Source: Closterium sp. NIES-65
Taxonomy: Eukaryota; Streptophyta; Zygnematophyceae; Desmidiales; Closteriaceae
Length of the DNA stretch: 64,000 bases
Direction: 5' to 3'
Assembly (NCBI GenBank): GCA_948144175.1
Contig: CANXME010001433.1
Span: 124,001 to 188,000, forward strand
The translations under genes and the position numbers were made by a program. Below the pieces are notes generated by a model that made no database searches, had not been told where the DNA came from, and saw only the letters and a program-made list of their open reading frames with translations. Below, piece after piece: positions 10,601 to 22,946 of this stretch (positions are counted from its first letter, which is position 1; the number at the start of each line of letters is the position of its first letter).

Positions 10601-13064
10601 CTCTGTCCGAGTGCAGACGCAGAACAGGAAAGTCCGAGTCGGAGCTCTGCCTGAGCTGTAGACGAGCTGCGCGGATCCAGTCGATCAGCACCTCAGTGAC
10701 ATCACCCTTGCTGCGCAAGGGGAAGACTGTGGTGTACCGCGAGTAGTCGTCAACAACGAGCAGGAAGTAGCGCTCGTGACCCTGTCCACGGACGCGGGCT
10801 GGGCCCCACACGTCCATGTGAAGCGTCTGCAACGGGGCCTCTGTCGAAGGAAACTGGGAGGAGTGAGGGGCAGCACGCTGGCGCCCCTCGACACAGGGGA
10901 CACAGGCAGGGCCAGGGCCCTGAGGAAGGGGAGGGAGGGACCGGGGGAGACCGGACACAAGAAGACGGGAGGCCATACCTCTGAGCCGAAGCAGGGAGGG
11001 GTGGCCAAGGCGGTGGTGCCAGAGGAGAGTCTCGTGAGACAGGAGACGACACGAACAGGGGGCAGACTCAGGACCAGACCTGGACGCCGCAGCAAACACC
11101 TAACCCAACATAGCTACCCTACTAGACTCAGCAACTGGAGGAGAAGCAGTGGTCAGAGTGTACAGGCTCGACCCCGGCTGACGGGTGAACGTAGCCAGGT
11201 GTCGGCCTGTGCCAGCCTCTGTACAGTGGGTCACTCGCCGACGTGCAGGAGTGAACTGGTGGACACCGGCATTCTGTAGGTCAGCACCACTCACCAGGTT
11301 CATCGAGAACGAGGGGAGGTAGAGACCAGACATGGTGCCAGAGGGAGCCGCCGGACACGGGAGGACTGTGGAGAAACGAGATAGGACCGGACCCCCAGAG
11401 GGGTCAGCCCGAGACACCGCAACTGGCCGACTAAGCGGCGTGAGTGTGGTGCGGTCCCGAAAGAAGGAGCGAGACGCCCTAGAGTCAAGAGTGAAGGTGA
11501 GGGAGGCCGAAGCCGACGCGGTACCTGAGAGCGCAGACTCACCAGTACCTGAGGACGCAGACACACCAGCACCTAGAGCAGCAGCGTCATAAGCACCTAG
11601 GGCAGCAGCCTCACCAGTACCCAGAGCAGCAGTCTCAATGCCCGGATCGGGCTGGAAACACCGGTAACAGTCACACTCGTCACAAATAGACACAGCATAC
11701 ATGGCAGAGAGAATAGCATCAAATTCAAGATCAAAGATGGCAACCCCCGCCCTAGACAGCTCGTCCCAGCGAGGGATCTCGGAGGCATCCGGGAAGTGGT
11801 GGCACCACGCGTCCGTCAGGCAGCCAAAGCAGCGCGGAGTGGGGTGCGCACCCCCACACTGCTCACCCGCACGGTCGCCGGTGCGCAGGACGTAGGTACA
11901 CGGACCAAAACCCCCACCCCGCTGGCGTGCAGTGTACCACTCACGGAGCTGCTGAGAGGACAGGGTCGCACGACCACGCTGCTGCTGCTGGTGCGAGCCA
12001 CCACCTGAGCCACTCCTCTGCGAAGACCCGCGACCAGCTCCACCGCCACCCCCACCGCCTCCACCGCCTCCGCTGCCTCCACTGCAGCCGCCGCCTCCAC
12101 CGCCTCCTCCACCGCCGCCTCCTCCGCCACCTCCGCTACCACCGCCACCGCCGCCGCCGCCTCCGCCTCCACTGCCGCCACCGACCCCCCCACCCCCACC
12201 TCCACCTCCACCGCCACCCCCACTCCCCCCACTGCCTCCACCTCCACCTCCACCGCCCGCTCCTCCAGCTCCCTTGCCCCCCTTGCCCTTGCCAGAGCGG
12301 CGTCTCCCACTAGGGGCAGACGCCGCACCGACTGACTCAAGACCAAGGAGGTCGGCCGAAGCAGCAGAGGCAACAAAGGGCAGCAGGGGGGAGGGAGAAC
12401 ACCCCTCAAAGATGGGGGTGTGCGGGTCACCTCGAGAGGCTTCTACAGCGACTATGCTCTTTTCTATCGCGAGGAGGGCCTTTTCGAGGAGGTCTACAGT
12501 GAGTGTGGTGGGACAGACTGAGAGAAAGTGGTCTCTGACTACTCGAAGGGAGTCAGGGAGGCGAGTGACTAGGAAGTACAGAGTGATGTACATGGTGGGG
12601 GGGTTCGCGGTGCAGAAGTCAGCAGGAAGTGCAGCGCGGTAGCGAGTGTCACTAGTGCGGAGGTGCGTAATGAGGTCAGCAACGGTGGGAAAGGAAGCAA
12701 GGTCAGGGAAGAGGTACGGCAGCATGAGACGGCTCAGTGCAGCAGTGGAAGGGGAGGAGTAGCGCGCGACTACAGCGGCGTACAAGGTTTGAGCACTCTT
12801 GTACTGACTAAAGTGCGCACGCTCGGAGGTAGGGAGGTGGTGACGCACAGCAAGACGTGCAGCAGCATCGCGCGTGGCCCACTGGGAGCGAACAGTGGCG
12901 TCAGCATCAACAGCAGGGGCAGGGGAAGCGCCAGAGGTGAGGTCAAACAGAGAGAGGCCGTCCGCCCTATCGCACTGTAAGAACAGCTGTAGGTCATCTA
13001 CCCAGCCCTCAAAGTCAATGGCCCGACCCTCAGCGTCAAAAGCGAGGACACTAGGGGTAGCCAT
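7665..13064 (-). pseudogene. Element B: gag-pol polyprotein with three stops
   Basis: Start ATG at 13062-13064 (MATPSVLAFDAEG), matching the starts of C, E and F. In order on the minus strand: capsid-like gag, a Gly-rich run (about 12000-12280), LREWY and Cys/His cluster, protease, HHCC, integrase, linker, RT with YVDD, RNase H, and TGA at 7665-7667. All pieces stay in one frame. Breaks: CAG-to-TAG at 11100-11102 just before VFAAAS; TGG-to-TAG at 9675-9677 in the linker; CAG-to-TAG at 7980-7982 in RNase H. The protease motif reads DSR instead of DSG. A deletion at 9355-9359 joins the FVPLLQQVL segment to GTDVLEDKQEE across a CTTGG microhomology; the matching stretch in element E is 534 bp, so the frame is kept. 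Confidence 0.92.
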
Positions 13065-14209
13065 GACAGCAGTAGACCAGGAGTGCAAGCAGTAGGGGAA
13101 GAGCACGCAGTGACAGAGGGTCTGTGCTCACCGGACAGGGCTGCTCGGGCGGCTCGGCTGCAGGGCGGCTCGGCAGCTGGGCGGCTCGGCGGCTGGGCGG
13201 CTCGGCAGCTGGGCGGCTTGGCGGCTGGGCAGCTCGGCAGCTGGGCAGCTCGGCGGCTGGGCGGTCGGCTGCACGGCGGCTCGACTGGTGGGCGGCGGGG
13301 CGGCTCGGCTGCAGCGCGGCTCGGCGGCGGGGCGGCTCGGCTGCTCTGCTGCTAGGCGGCTCGGCTGCGCTGCTGCTGGGCGGCTCGGCTGGGCCGCTGA
13401 CGTAGGGCGGCGGGGCCGCTGTAGAGGAGCGGCGGGGCCGCTGTAGAAAGGGCGGCGGGGCCGATAGATAGGGCGGCGGGGCCGCTGTAGAGAAGTGGCG
13501 GGGCCGCTGCAGAAGGACAGTAGGGCCGCTGGGTAGGGCGGCGGGGCCGCGAGATAGGGCGGCAGGGCCGCGAGATAGGACGGCGGGGCCGCAGCGAGAG
13601 AAGTGGCGGGGCCGCGAAGACGGGCGGCGGGGCCGCAGTGAGAGGCGGCAAGGCCGCAGCGAGAGAGGCGGCGGGGCCGCGGAGACGGGCGGCGGGGCCG
13701 CTGAGTAGGGCGGCGGGGCCACAGTGAGAGGCGGCGGGGCCGCGAAGACGGGCAGCGGGGCCGCGAGATAGGGCGGCGGGGCCGCAGCGAGAGAAGTGGC
13801 GGGGCCGCGAAGACGGGCGGCGGGGCCGGAGTGAGAGGCGGCGGGGCCGCAGCGAGAGAGGCGGCGGGGCCGCGGAGACGGGCGGCGGGGCCGCTGGGTA
13901 GGGCAGCGGGGCCGCAGTGAGAGGCGGCGGGGCCGCAAAGACGGGCGGCGGCGGAGCCGCTGAGACGGGTGGCGGGGCCGCAGTGAAGGGCGGCGGGGCC
14001 GCAACGAGAGAGGCGGCGGGGCCGCAAAAAAAGGGCGGCGAGGCTGCTGAGACAGGCGGTGGGGCTGCAGTGAAGGGCCGCTAGGGCGGCTCGACGAAGT
14101 GAGGGCCCGTAGCGCGACTCGGGCTGAACGCGCTTCGGGCAGGAAAAAAAAAAAATTCGATGTGGTGGGCCCTAAGCACAGTTCCCAAGGGGGGACCTGC
14201 TCGATACCA
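13065..14209 (-). repeat. Leader of B: GC-rich tandem repeats
   Basis: Two blocks: GGCGGCTCGGCAGCTGGGC-like units (about 13140-13400) and GGCGGGGCCGC-based units of about 18-30 bp (13400-14070). Next to the primer site are GGTGGGCCC (14164-14172) and the hairpin arms GTTCCC (14181-14186) and GGGGAC. An A-run lies at about 14142-14155. Confidence 0.8.
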
Positions 14210-14341
14210 TGAGAAGATTAGAACGAGAATGAATGAACTATGAAATGAAGTGGGTACAAATATGAGACCCTAATTGGTTGTACCCCCTATGGGATACCCC
14301 ACTATAGCGTACACAACAGCATAAGCTATAATGTTCTGACA
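14210..14341 (-). repeat. LTR3 (132 bp), outer 5' LTR of B
   Basis: On the minus strand TGTCAGAACATTATAGC to CTAATCTTCTCA. It is clearly diverged from LTR2 (for example in the AGAAGATTAGAACG end and the CAGCATAAGC segment), so B does not have a matched LTR pair. The host-side flank begins ATTTT; the partner duplication is not in the window. Confidence 0.88.
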
Positions 14342-15924
14342 ATTTTGACTCGGCGACTGAAGTACCTTTAGTCTTCGCGGCTGCGGGAATGACGAATAAC
14401 TGAGAGCTGACTTCCCTAGTAACAGGTTGTCGAACAGTTATAAGGAGAGGTGGGTTCTGTGCTTGTGAAAAGAAGCGAGGCAACGAACCAGCAGATAGAC
14501 CTCACCTCACCCACCTGTGAAAACCCGGCGACAAAACCGCCCACTGACGTACCAGCGAGGCAATCGCCAGCGTGGCGTCGAACTGATGATTCACCTATGG
14601 CAGAGCGAGCTCCCTAGCAGATTCCAATCAGCAGCGTTGTCACAAGCGTGAGCAACGATTGGACACTAAAACATTTTTCGGCGTACAGCGACGCACTGCT
14701 CAGTCCTTCCGAGTGGGGTTCAGTTTTTTTCTGGCCCGCGGCCAGCTTGATGACTCATGCGACTGCCAGCGTACAATCGCACAGGTGTGTTTTGCTGCTG
14801 CCAGCTCGACAAACATGAAATTTGTTACAGCTCGGCAATTTCACGAACCCCGTCAGCAACATCACTATACACATTATTCATACCGAAGACCCACGCACTT
14901 ACTGCTCATGTTCCAACCAGGGCCCAATTTCGGAAGTAAAAAATGAAAAAACAGACTGTCACAAATAATAACAAACAAAGGCGATAACTGATCAAAGGCA
15001 ACAAGAAGCCAATAGATGGTGAGCTTTGTGACTACATTGTCCGTAGATTTGGAAAACAACACAGATAAGAAATTAAGTGCACCCCAACCTTCACACATTG
15101 GAATTGTTACAATCTTAAGTGGGACTTAGCGAAGGATCGCTCAAGGTTGATCGTAGAGTAGTGTTGCAGCGAAAGTTTGAATCTCAGGTCAGAGTGAATA
15201 TAAATGACTGGTTAATAAAAGCATGCATACACCAGGTTTATATAAGAATACAGGGGAATACGAAAAGGCCTAGAATAGCCATGTACTCTAAGTGGTACAT
15301 TCCCTTATTACAGCAAAATTCAAACCGTGCGGCGCGGGAACCCGTTTCAAGCCTGTTCCCGCTCTATTCACTTCAAATGTTTCTGCCTGCATCGGTCTTG
15401 GTCAGACGGTTGCTGCGTCGCTTCGACTCTTCTGACTCCTCGTGTGAGGATCTAGGATCAAGCTCAGAAAAGAGAATTGTAATTGAATTGAATTGAATGC
15501 TCACCTGGGTACAACATGAGGCTATATATAGGCTCGACACAAGGCCCCGTAACCAGGTGTTACGCGAAGGTTCCGCGGGTCGCGAAGCGTCCTGAACAGA
15601 TCCTTCCCGAATTCGGTAGAAGGCAATTCGGTGGCAACCGAAAAGCCAGAATTCGGTGCACACAACCTAGCTCGGTGCTATAACTATAATAAAATATAGG
15701 AAAGCACCTACCTTAGGAAATCAAGTAATTCATGCATGCATATAATTATCCTATGCTAGAAATAACATGATAAAGTAAAGGCAAGCAAGCATAGCTGGCA
15801 TAAGCCGTCGTACTCTCACACCTCGACTTCGTACTCGGTAGAGTCGTGTCCTGCAGCATACAGGAATGTCTTCTCATGTAATTTCATATCGCAACAAGAA
15901 TTATGTATGTATATGATTCATCTT
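14342..15924. other. Spacer, no gene recognised
   Basis: About 1.6 kb of moderate-GC DNA between LTR3 and the satellite. No long frame, no RNA gene and no LTR of the lineage is visible. A short AATTG run lies at about 15476-15497 and a TATATATA stretch at about 15520. Confidence 0.6.
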
Positions 15925-16169
15925 GGCGCAGTGACATCTTGCGTACAGGCCTATCCTTGCACATATTCGGGCCAGCGAACGCACAAAGATGCGCTTTATG
16001 TTGCGTAGTTGTGCGAACGGCATCAAAACAGTTCCTATGGCTAGAATATAGGATGTAGTAGGGAATTGTGTGAATAAATAGTGCTAAAAAAGGCATCCAG
16101 ATGCTGGCGCAGTGACATGTTGCGCACAGGCCTATCCTTGCACAATTTCAGGTCAGCAAACGCACAAAT
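15925..16169 (+). repeat. ~180-bp tandem satellite, left part
   Basis: One full monomer (15925-16104) and the start of a second, cut by element C. Monomers begin GGCGCAGTGACAT and contain GCCTATCCTTGCACA, AACGCACAAA and GGATGTAGTAG. The array resumes at 31891. Confidence 0.85.
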
Positions 16170-16300
16170 TGTCAGAACATATAGCTTGTGCTTATTGTGT
16201 AGGCTATAGTGGGGTAGCCCATAAGGGGTACAACCCAATTAGGGTTAGTACTTGTACTCGGTTCATTCATAGTTCATTCATTCTCGTTTCAATTCTGTCA
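16170..16300 (+). repeat. 5' LTR of C (131 bp)
   Basis: TGTCAGAACATATAGC to AATTCTGTCA. Contains a TATA-like ACATATAGC right at its start and the AACCCAATTAGGGTT block in its second half. Confidence 0.95.
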
Positions 16301-16346
16301 TGGTATCGAGCAGGTTCCCTCGTGGGAACTGTGCCTAGGGCCCACC
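16301..16346 (+). other. Primer binding site and adjacent hairpin of C
   Basis: TGGTATCGAGCAGG starts right after the LTR and resembles the initiator tRNA-Met site TGGTATCAGAGC with one base missing. It is followed by GTTCCC (16314-16319), loop TCGT, GGGAAC (16324-16329), and GGGCCCACC at 16338-16346. Confidence 0.8.
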
Positions 16347-17227
16347 AAGTCGAAACTTTTTTTTCCTTCCTAGAGCGCGCTCCGCCCGGGTCGCGCTCCC
16401 CTCTCTGACTTCATCGAGTCGCCTTAGCAGCCCCTGATTCGTCACCCTAGTGACCCCGTCGCCCTACCTACGGCCCCGGCCCCGTCGCCCTACCTGCGCC
16501 CCGGCCCCGTCGCCCTACCTGCGACCCCGGCCCCGTCGCCCTTCCTTGCGACCCCGGCCTCGTCGCCCTACTTGCGGCCCGGCCCCGGCCCCGTCGCCCT
16601 ACCTTCGACCCGGCCCCGTCGCCCTACCTACGGCCCGGCCCCGTCGCCCTACCTACGGCCCGGCCCCGGCCCCGTCGCCCTACCTACGACCCGGCCCCGG
16701 CCCCGTCGCCCTACCTACGGCCCGGCCCCGGCCTCGTCGCCCTACCTACGACCCGACCCCGGCCCCGTCGCCCTACCTACGGCCTGGCCCCGGCCCCGTT
16801 GCCCTATCTTCGACCCGGCCCCGTCGCCCTACTTGCGGCCCGGCCCCGCCCCCATCGCCCTACCTGCGCACCGGCCCCGTCGCCCTACCTTCGACCTGGC
16901 CCCGTCGCCCTACCTACGGCCCGGCCCCGGCCCCGTCGCCTAACCTTCGCACCGGCCTCGTCGCCCTACCTTTGACCCGGCCCCACTCGAACGCCTACGC
17001 AGCCCAGCCGCCCGAGCCGCCCAAGCCGCCCGAGCCGCCCGAGCTGCCCGAGCTGCCCGAGCCGCCCGAGCCGCCTGAGCAGCTGAGGAGCCGAGCCGCG
17101 GGTGCCGCCGAGCTGCAGTTGCTGCCGAGCCGCCCGAGCTGCTCGAACCGCCCTGTCTGGTGAGCACAGCGCCTCTGTCACCGCACTGCCCCTGCTCTAC
17201 AGTTAGCGCTGCTAGTCTACTGCTGTC
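16347..17227 (+). repeat. Leader of C: GC-rich tandem repeats
   Basis: Units of 18-24 bp built on GCCCTACCTACGGCCCGGC (about 16450-16980), then CCGCCCGAG-type units (17000-17160). The last 60 bases lead into the gag ATG via GCTGTC. Confidence 0.8.
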
Positions 17228-20200
17228 ATGGCTACCCGCAGTGTTCTCACTTTTGACGCCGAGGGTCGGGCCATTGACTTTGATGTCTGGGTAGATGACC
17301 TGCAGCTTTTCCTACAGTGCGATAGGGCAGACGGTCTCTCCCTCTTTGACCTCACCTCTGGTGCTTCTCCTGCCCCTGCTGCCGATGCCGACGCCACCGT
17401 TCGCTCACAGTGGGCCACTCGCGATGCTGCTGCACGTCTTGCCGTGCGTCGCCACCTTCCTACCACTGAGCGCGCGCACTTTAGTCAGTACAAGAGTGCT
17501 CAGACCTTGTACGACGCTGTAGTTGCGCGCTACTCTTCCCCTGTCACTGCTGCACTGAGCCGCCTCATGTTGCCGTACCTCTTCCCTGACCTTGCTGCCT
17601 TTCCCACAGTCGCTGACCTCATTACGCACCTCCGCACTAGTGACACTCGCTACCGCGCTGCGCTTCCTGCTGACTTCTGCGCCAAGAACCCCCCCCCCAT
17701 GTACATCACTCTCTACTACTTAGTCACTCGCCTCCCTGACTCCCTTCGTGTAGTCAGGGACCACTTCCTCTCTGTCTGTCCCACCACTCTCACTGTTGAC
17801 CTCCTCGAGAAGTCCCTCCTAGCGGCCGAGAAGAGCATAGTCGCTGTAGGGGCCTCTCGTGGTGACCCGCGCACCCCCATCTTTGAGGGGTGTTCCCCCT
17901 CCCCCCTTCTGCCCTCTGTTGCCTCTGCTGCTGCGGCCGACCTCCTTGGTCTTGAGTCGGTCGGTGCGGCGTCTGCCCCCAGCGGGAGACGCCGCTTTGG
18001 CAAGGGCAAGGGGGGCAGGGGCACTGGAGGGGCGAGCGGGGGCGGTGGAGGTGGAGGTGGAGGCGGCGGGGGGAGTGGGGGTGGCGGTTGGAGTGGAGGT
18101 GGGGGTGGAGGTGTCGGTGGCGGCAGTGGAGACGGAGGCGGCGGCGGCGGTGGCGGTGGGAGCGGAGGTGGCGGAGGTGGCGGCGGTGGAGGAGGCGGCG
18201 GAGGCGGCAGTAGTAGCGGCGGCGGCGGAGGCGGCGGAGGCGGCGGGGGTGGCGGTGGAGCTGGTCGCGGGTCTACGCAGAGGAGTGGCTCCGGTGGTGG
18301 TCCGCGCCAGTAGCAGCAGCGCGGTCGTGAGACCCTATCCCCTCAGCAGCTCCGTGAGTGGTACACTGCACGCCTGCGGGGTGGGGGTTTCGGTCCGTGC
18401 ACCTACGTCCTGCGCACCGGCGACCGTGCGGGTGAGCAGTGTGGGTGTGCGCACCCCACTCAGCGCTGCTTTGGCCGCCTGACGGACGCGTGGCGTCACC
18501 AGTTCCCGGAGGCCACAGAGATCCCTCGCTGGGGCGAGCTGTCTAGGGCGGGTGTTGCCATCTATGATCTTGATTTTGATGCTATTCTTTCTGCCATGTA
18601 TGCTGTGTCTATTAGTGATGAGGGTGGCTGTTACCGGTGTTTCCCACCCGATCCGGGCATTGAGACTGCTGCTCTAGGTACTGGTGAGGCGGCTGCCCTA
18701 GGTGCTTGCGACGCTACTGCTCTAGGTGCTAGTGCGTCTGCGTCCTCAGGTACTGGTGAGTCTTCGCTCTCGGGTACTCCGTCGGCTTCAGCCTCCCTCA
18801 CCTTCACCCTTGACTCTGGGGCTTCTCGCTCCTTCTTTCGGGACCGCACCACACTTACGCCGCTTAGTTGGCCGGTTGCGGTGTCTCTCGCTGACCCCTC
18901 AGGGGGTCCTGTCCTGTCTCACTTCTCCACAGTCCTCCTGTGTCCGGCGGCTCCCTCTGGCACCCTGTCTGGTCTCTACCTCCCCTCGTTCTCTACGAAC
19001 TTGGTGAGTGGTGCTGACCTACAGGATGGGGGAGTACACCAGTTCACTCCTGCGCGTCAGCGGGTGACGCACTGCACAGAGGCTAGCACAGGCCGACACC
19101 TAGCTACGTTTACCCGTCACCCGGGGTCGAGCCTGTACACACTGACCACTGCGTCTCCTCCGGTTGTTGAGTTTGGTAGGGTCGCTGCGTCGGGTCAGGC
19201 GTTTGCTGCAGCGTCCAGGTCTGGTCCTGAGTCTGCCCCCTGTTCGTGTCGTCTCCTGTCTCACGAGACTCTCCTCTGGCACCACCGCCTTGGTCACCCC
19301 TCTCTGCTTCGGCTCAGAGGCATGGCCTCCAGACTTCTTGTTTCTGGTCTCCCTCGGTCCCTACCTCCCCTTCCTCAGGGCCGTGGCCCTACCTGTGTCC
19401 CCTGTGTCGAGGGGCGCCAGCGTGCTGCCCCTCACTCCTTCCAGTTTCCTCCGACAAAGGCCCCGTTGCAGACGCTTCACATGGACGTGTGGGGCCCGGC
19501 CCGCGTCCGTGGACAGGGTCACGAGCGCTACTTCCTGCTCGTTGTTGACGACTACTCGCGTTACACCGCAGTCTTCCCCTTGCGCAGCAAGGGTGATGTC
19601 ACTGAGGTGCTGATCGACTGGATCCGCGCAGCTTGTCTCCAGCTCAGGCAGAGCTTTGGCTCGGACTTTCCTGTTCTGCGTCTACACTCGGACAGAGGCG
19701 GAGAGTTTTCTTCTGGCCTTCTGAGAGCCTACTGTCGTGCAGGAGGAATCCGTCAGACCTTCACGCTTCCGGACTCACCGCAGCAAAACGGGATTGCTGA
19801 GCGCCGCATTGGCATGGTCATGGACGTCGCTCGTACGTCTATGATGCATGCGGCTGCTCCCCATTTTCTGTGGCCGTTTGCGGTGAGGTACGCGGCGCAT
19901 CAGATCAACCTACACCCCAGGGTCTCCAGGCCGGAGACCTCCCCAGCCTTGCTATGGACGGGGAAGGTTGGCGATGCGTCGGTGTTCCGGGTCTGGGGAT
20001 CTCGGGCGTTTGTCCGCGACTTGTCTGCGGACAAGCTGTCCCCTCGTGCTGCTCCTTGCGTCTTCCTGTGGTTCCCCCCTGACGCGCATGGGTGGCACTT
20101 CTACCACCCCACCTCTCGCCATGTTCTGTCCTCCCAGGACGTCATGTTTGACGAGTCGGTCCCCTACTACCGCCTCTTCCCCTACCGCACTCCGTCCCTC

Positions 20201-21497
20201 CCCCCGCCGCCGCTCTTCCTTGTACCAGGTCCCTCTTCGGTAGACCCCCTCCCCCCTCAGGGTCCGTCCCCTTCAGGTGTGTCCCAGGTAGACGCAGTCG
20301 AGCCTGTCGAGGTCACTGGTGACTCTGGTGCTGCTGAGGGTGCTGAGCCTGGGGGTGCTGACTCTGGGGGTGCTGACCCTGGGGGTGCTGCGACTGGGGG
20401 TGCTGAGCCTGGGGGTGCTGAGCCTGGGGGTGCTGAGCCTGGGGGTGCTGAGCCTGGGGGTGCTGAGTCTGGGGGTGCTGCGCCTGGGGGTGCTGGGCCT
20501 GGGGGTGATGAGCCTGGGGGTGCTGAGCCTGGGTGTGCTGAGCGTGGGGGTACTGAGCCTGGGGGTGCTGAGCCTGGGTGTGCTGAGCCTGGGGGTACTG
20601 AGCTTGGAGGTGCTCCGCCTGGAGGTTCTCCGGGTGCTTCGTCTCTGCGGGAGCCACTCTCTCCATGGGAGCTGCGCGAGTGGTTTGCCCGGCGCTGGAG
20701 GCGTGCTGCTTGTGCTGGAGGTTCTTCGGCTACTGAGGGTGCTGCTGTCGCGGGTCTCGGAGGTGCTCGTACTGGGAGTACTGGAGCTGCTGGGCCTGCG
20801 GGTTCGACTGGAGCTGGTGCTGCTGAGGGTGTTGGCACTGCGACTACTGCTGGCGGTCCTGCTGCGGGTACTCCTGGTACTGCTGGAGGTTCTGACGCTG
20901 CTGGAGGTGCAGCTGCAGCGGGTGCTCCTACTGGGGGTTCTTGTGCTGTACCTGCTGTGTCTTGCGTCGCCGCGTGGCCTCGACCGTACTTTGTTCCACT
21001 CCTGCAGTAGGTTCTTGCTCTTCCGCCTTCTACTGGTCCTCCTCCTTCTTTAGGGTGTCCACACCCAGTCCTGTCACAGTTACAGTTGCAGCCTACCTCC
21101 CCTTTGCCTGCTCCTTCTCCCTACACTGGTCCTACTGGAGGTCTTACTGATCGTCGTGAGCCTGCATCTCGTCCTGCGTCGCCTGTCCGTGCTGCTCGCG
21201 TTAGTGGTCGTGGTTCGCGTCAGCGTCCTCCTCCTGTCCCTGGCACGCACAGGATGTCTCTGCGTCCGTCCACTGCTCCTCTGCGTGCCCCTTTGCCTTC
21301 TCCTCCTGAGTCCTCTCTTCCTGCTTTTGCCGACCCGGAGTCGGACTCTCTTCGTGCTGCTAGTCCTACTATCACGCGTCTCCTAGCTACTGTTGTCACT
21401 GACCCTTCTTTCGAGTCCACTGCTGCGTCTGCCCTAGTTGCTTAGCTCATCGACTTTGCTGCTCGCTGTCGCCTAGACTACGCTGCTAGTCTTGTCG

Positions 21498-21628
21498 TGT
21501 CAAACATTATATGTTTGTGTGGTTCTAGGCTGTAGTGGGTCACACCATAGGGGGTACACCAGATTAGGGTTTCATATTTGTACTGTTGTTCCTGCTAGTC
21601 ACTCCCATTCCTGTTTCTCATTCTGACA
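21498..21628 (+). repeat. 5' LTR of D (131 bp)
   Basis: TGTCAAACATTATATG to CTCATTCTGACA. Contains AAACCCTAA on the minus strand (ATTAGGGTTT). Confidence 0.95.
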
Positions 21629-21678
21629 TGGTATTACGAGCCTAGGTTCCACCTAGGACCGGAACGTTAGGGCCCACC
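21629..21678 (+). other. Primer binding site and adjacent hairpin of D
   Basis: TGGTATTACGAGCC follows the LTR. GGTTCC (21645-21650) can pair with GGAAC (21661-21665), and a CCTAGG palindrome occurs twice in the region. GGGCCCACC is at 21670-21678. Confidence 0.7.
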
Positions 21679-22438
21679 GTTTCCGCTAGCCGCGCCCTCG
21701 TGCGCCGCCTTTTCCTAGCGCCCTCGTGCGCCTCGTTCCCGCGCTAGCCCCTTAAGGCCCCGCGTCGGCCCCGCGCTAGCCTCTCACGGCCCCCTACGGC
21801 CCCGCGCTAGCCCCGAACGGCCCCGTGTAGCCCCGCGCTAGCCTCCCACGGCCCACCTACGGCCCCGCGCTAGCCTCCTACGGCCCCGATTGGCCCCGCG
21901 CTAGCCTCGAACGGCCCCGTGTGGCCCCCGCGCTAACCTCCCACGGCCCCGTAAGGCCCCGCGCTAGCCTCCCACGGCCCCTTCAGGCCCCGCGCTAGCC
22001 TCCCACGGCCCCGTAAGGCCCCGCGCTAGCCTCCCACGGCCCCTTCAGGCCCCGCGCTAGCCTCCCACGGCCCCTTAAGGCCCCGCGCTAGCCTCCTACG
22101 GCCCCGAATGGCCTCGCGCTAGCCCCGACCGGCCCCCGAACGGCCCCCCCACGCTTGCCTCTCACGGCCCCTCCCGCGCTCGCCCCTCTACGGCCGAGCC
22201 GCGCTGCGCGACCCGACCCGAACCGCGCCGCCCTAGCCGAGCCGCGCCGCCCTAGCCGAACCGCGCCGCCCTAGCCGAGCCGCGCCGTCCTAGCCGAGCC
22301 GCGCCCTCCTTACCTGAGCAGCAGCACCAGTACTGAACTGCTACTACTACTGCTACTGCTACTGCTACTGCTACTGCTGCTGCTACTGCTACTGCTGCTG
22401 CTACTGCTACTGCTACTTCTGCTACTTCTACTTCAACT
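21679..22438 (+). repeat. Leader of D: GCGCTAGCC-based repeats and CTG/CTA tract
   Basis: Units of about 27-30 bp of the form CGCGCTAGCCTCCCACGGCCCC, then CCGCGCCGCCCTAGCCGAG units, then a trinucleotide CTG/CTA tract from about 22338 running up to the gag ATG. Confidence 0.85.
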
Positions 22439-22946
22439 ATGGCTAGCCCTCCAGTTCTCTCGTTCGATACTGAGGGCCGCCCGATTAAGTTTGAGACCTG
22501 GCTCGATGATCTTCATCTGTTCCTCCAGCTCACTGCCAGAGAGGATATCTCGCTGTACGATCACGCACTAGGCACAGTCCCTCCTCCTGCTACTACTGCT
22601 GCTGCTACTGCTCGCTCACAGTGGCAGACTCGCGATGCCCACGCCCGCTTTGCTATCCGCAACTCCCTGCCAGTAGACGAGCGCGAGCACTTTGGCCAGC
22701 ATCAGACTGCGCAAGCCCTGTACACTGCTGTAGTTGCGCGCTACTCCTCCCCGGCCTCAGCTGCACTAGGCCGCCTATCGCTTCCCTACCTGTTCCCCGA
22801 CCTGTCCGCCTTCCAGACAGTCGCTGACCTCATCACTCACCTCCGCACTAGTGATGCCCGCTTCCGTGCAGCCATGCCCGCTGAGTTTCTTGCCTCCAAC
22901 CCTCCCCCGCTCTGGCTCACTCTCTACGAGGGGTGTTCCCCCTCCC
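22439..22946 (+). pseudogene. Duplicated N-terminal gag of D, truncated
   Basis: The first 162 codons (to LWLTLY at 22926) are the same as those at 23458-23943. Then 20 bases matching 24113-24132 of the same element intervene, and the sequence jumps back to the leader at the equivalent of 21931 (now 22950). The frame runs on to 23017 in leader sequence. This copy lacks the Gly-rich run and everything after it. It is a by-product of the duplication and not a separate gene. Confidence 0.92.

Noticed and set aside
12000-12430. Antisense and shifted frames over the Gly-rich gag runs (also near 18060, 24230, 38920, 42130, 52500)
   Set aside because: GGN repeats give Pro-, Ala- or Val-rich frames on every other reading; the sense frame carries conserved domains on both sides.
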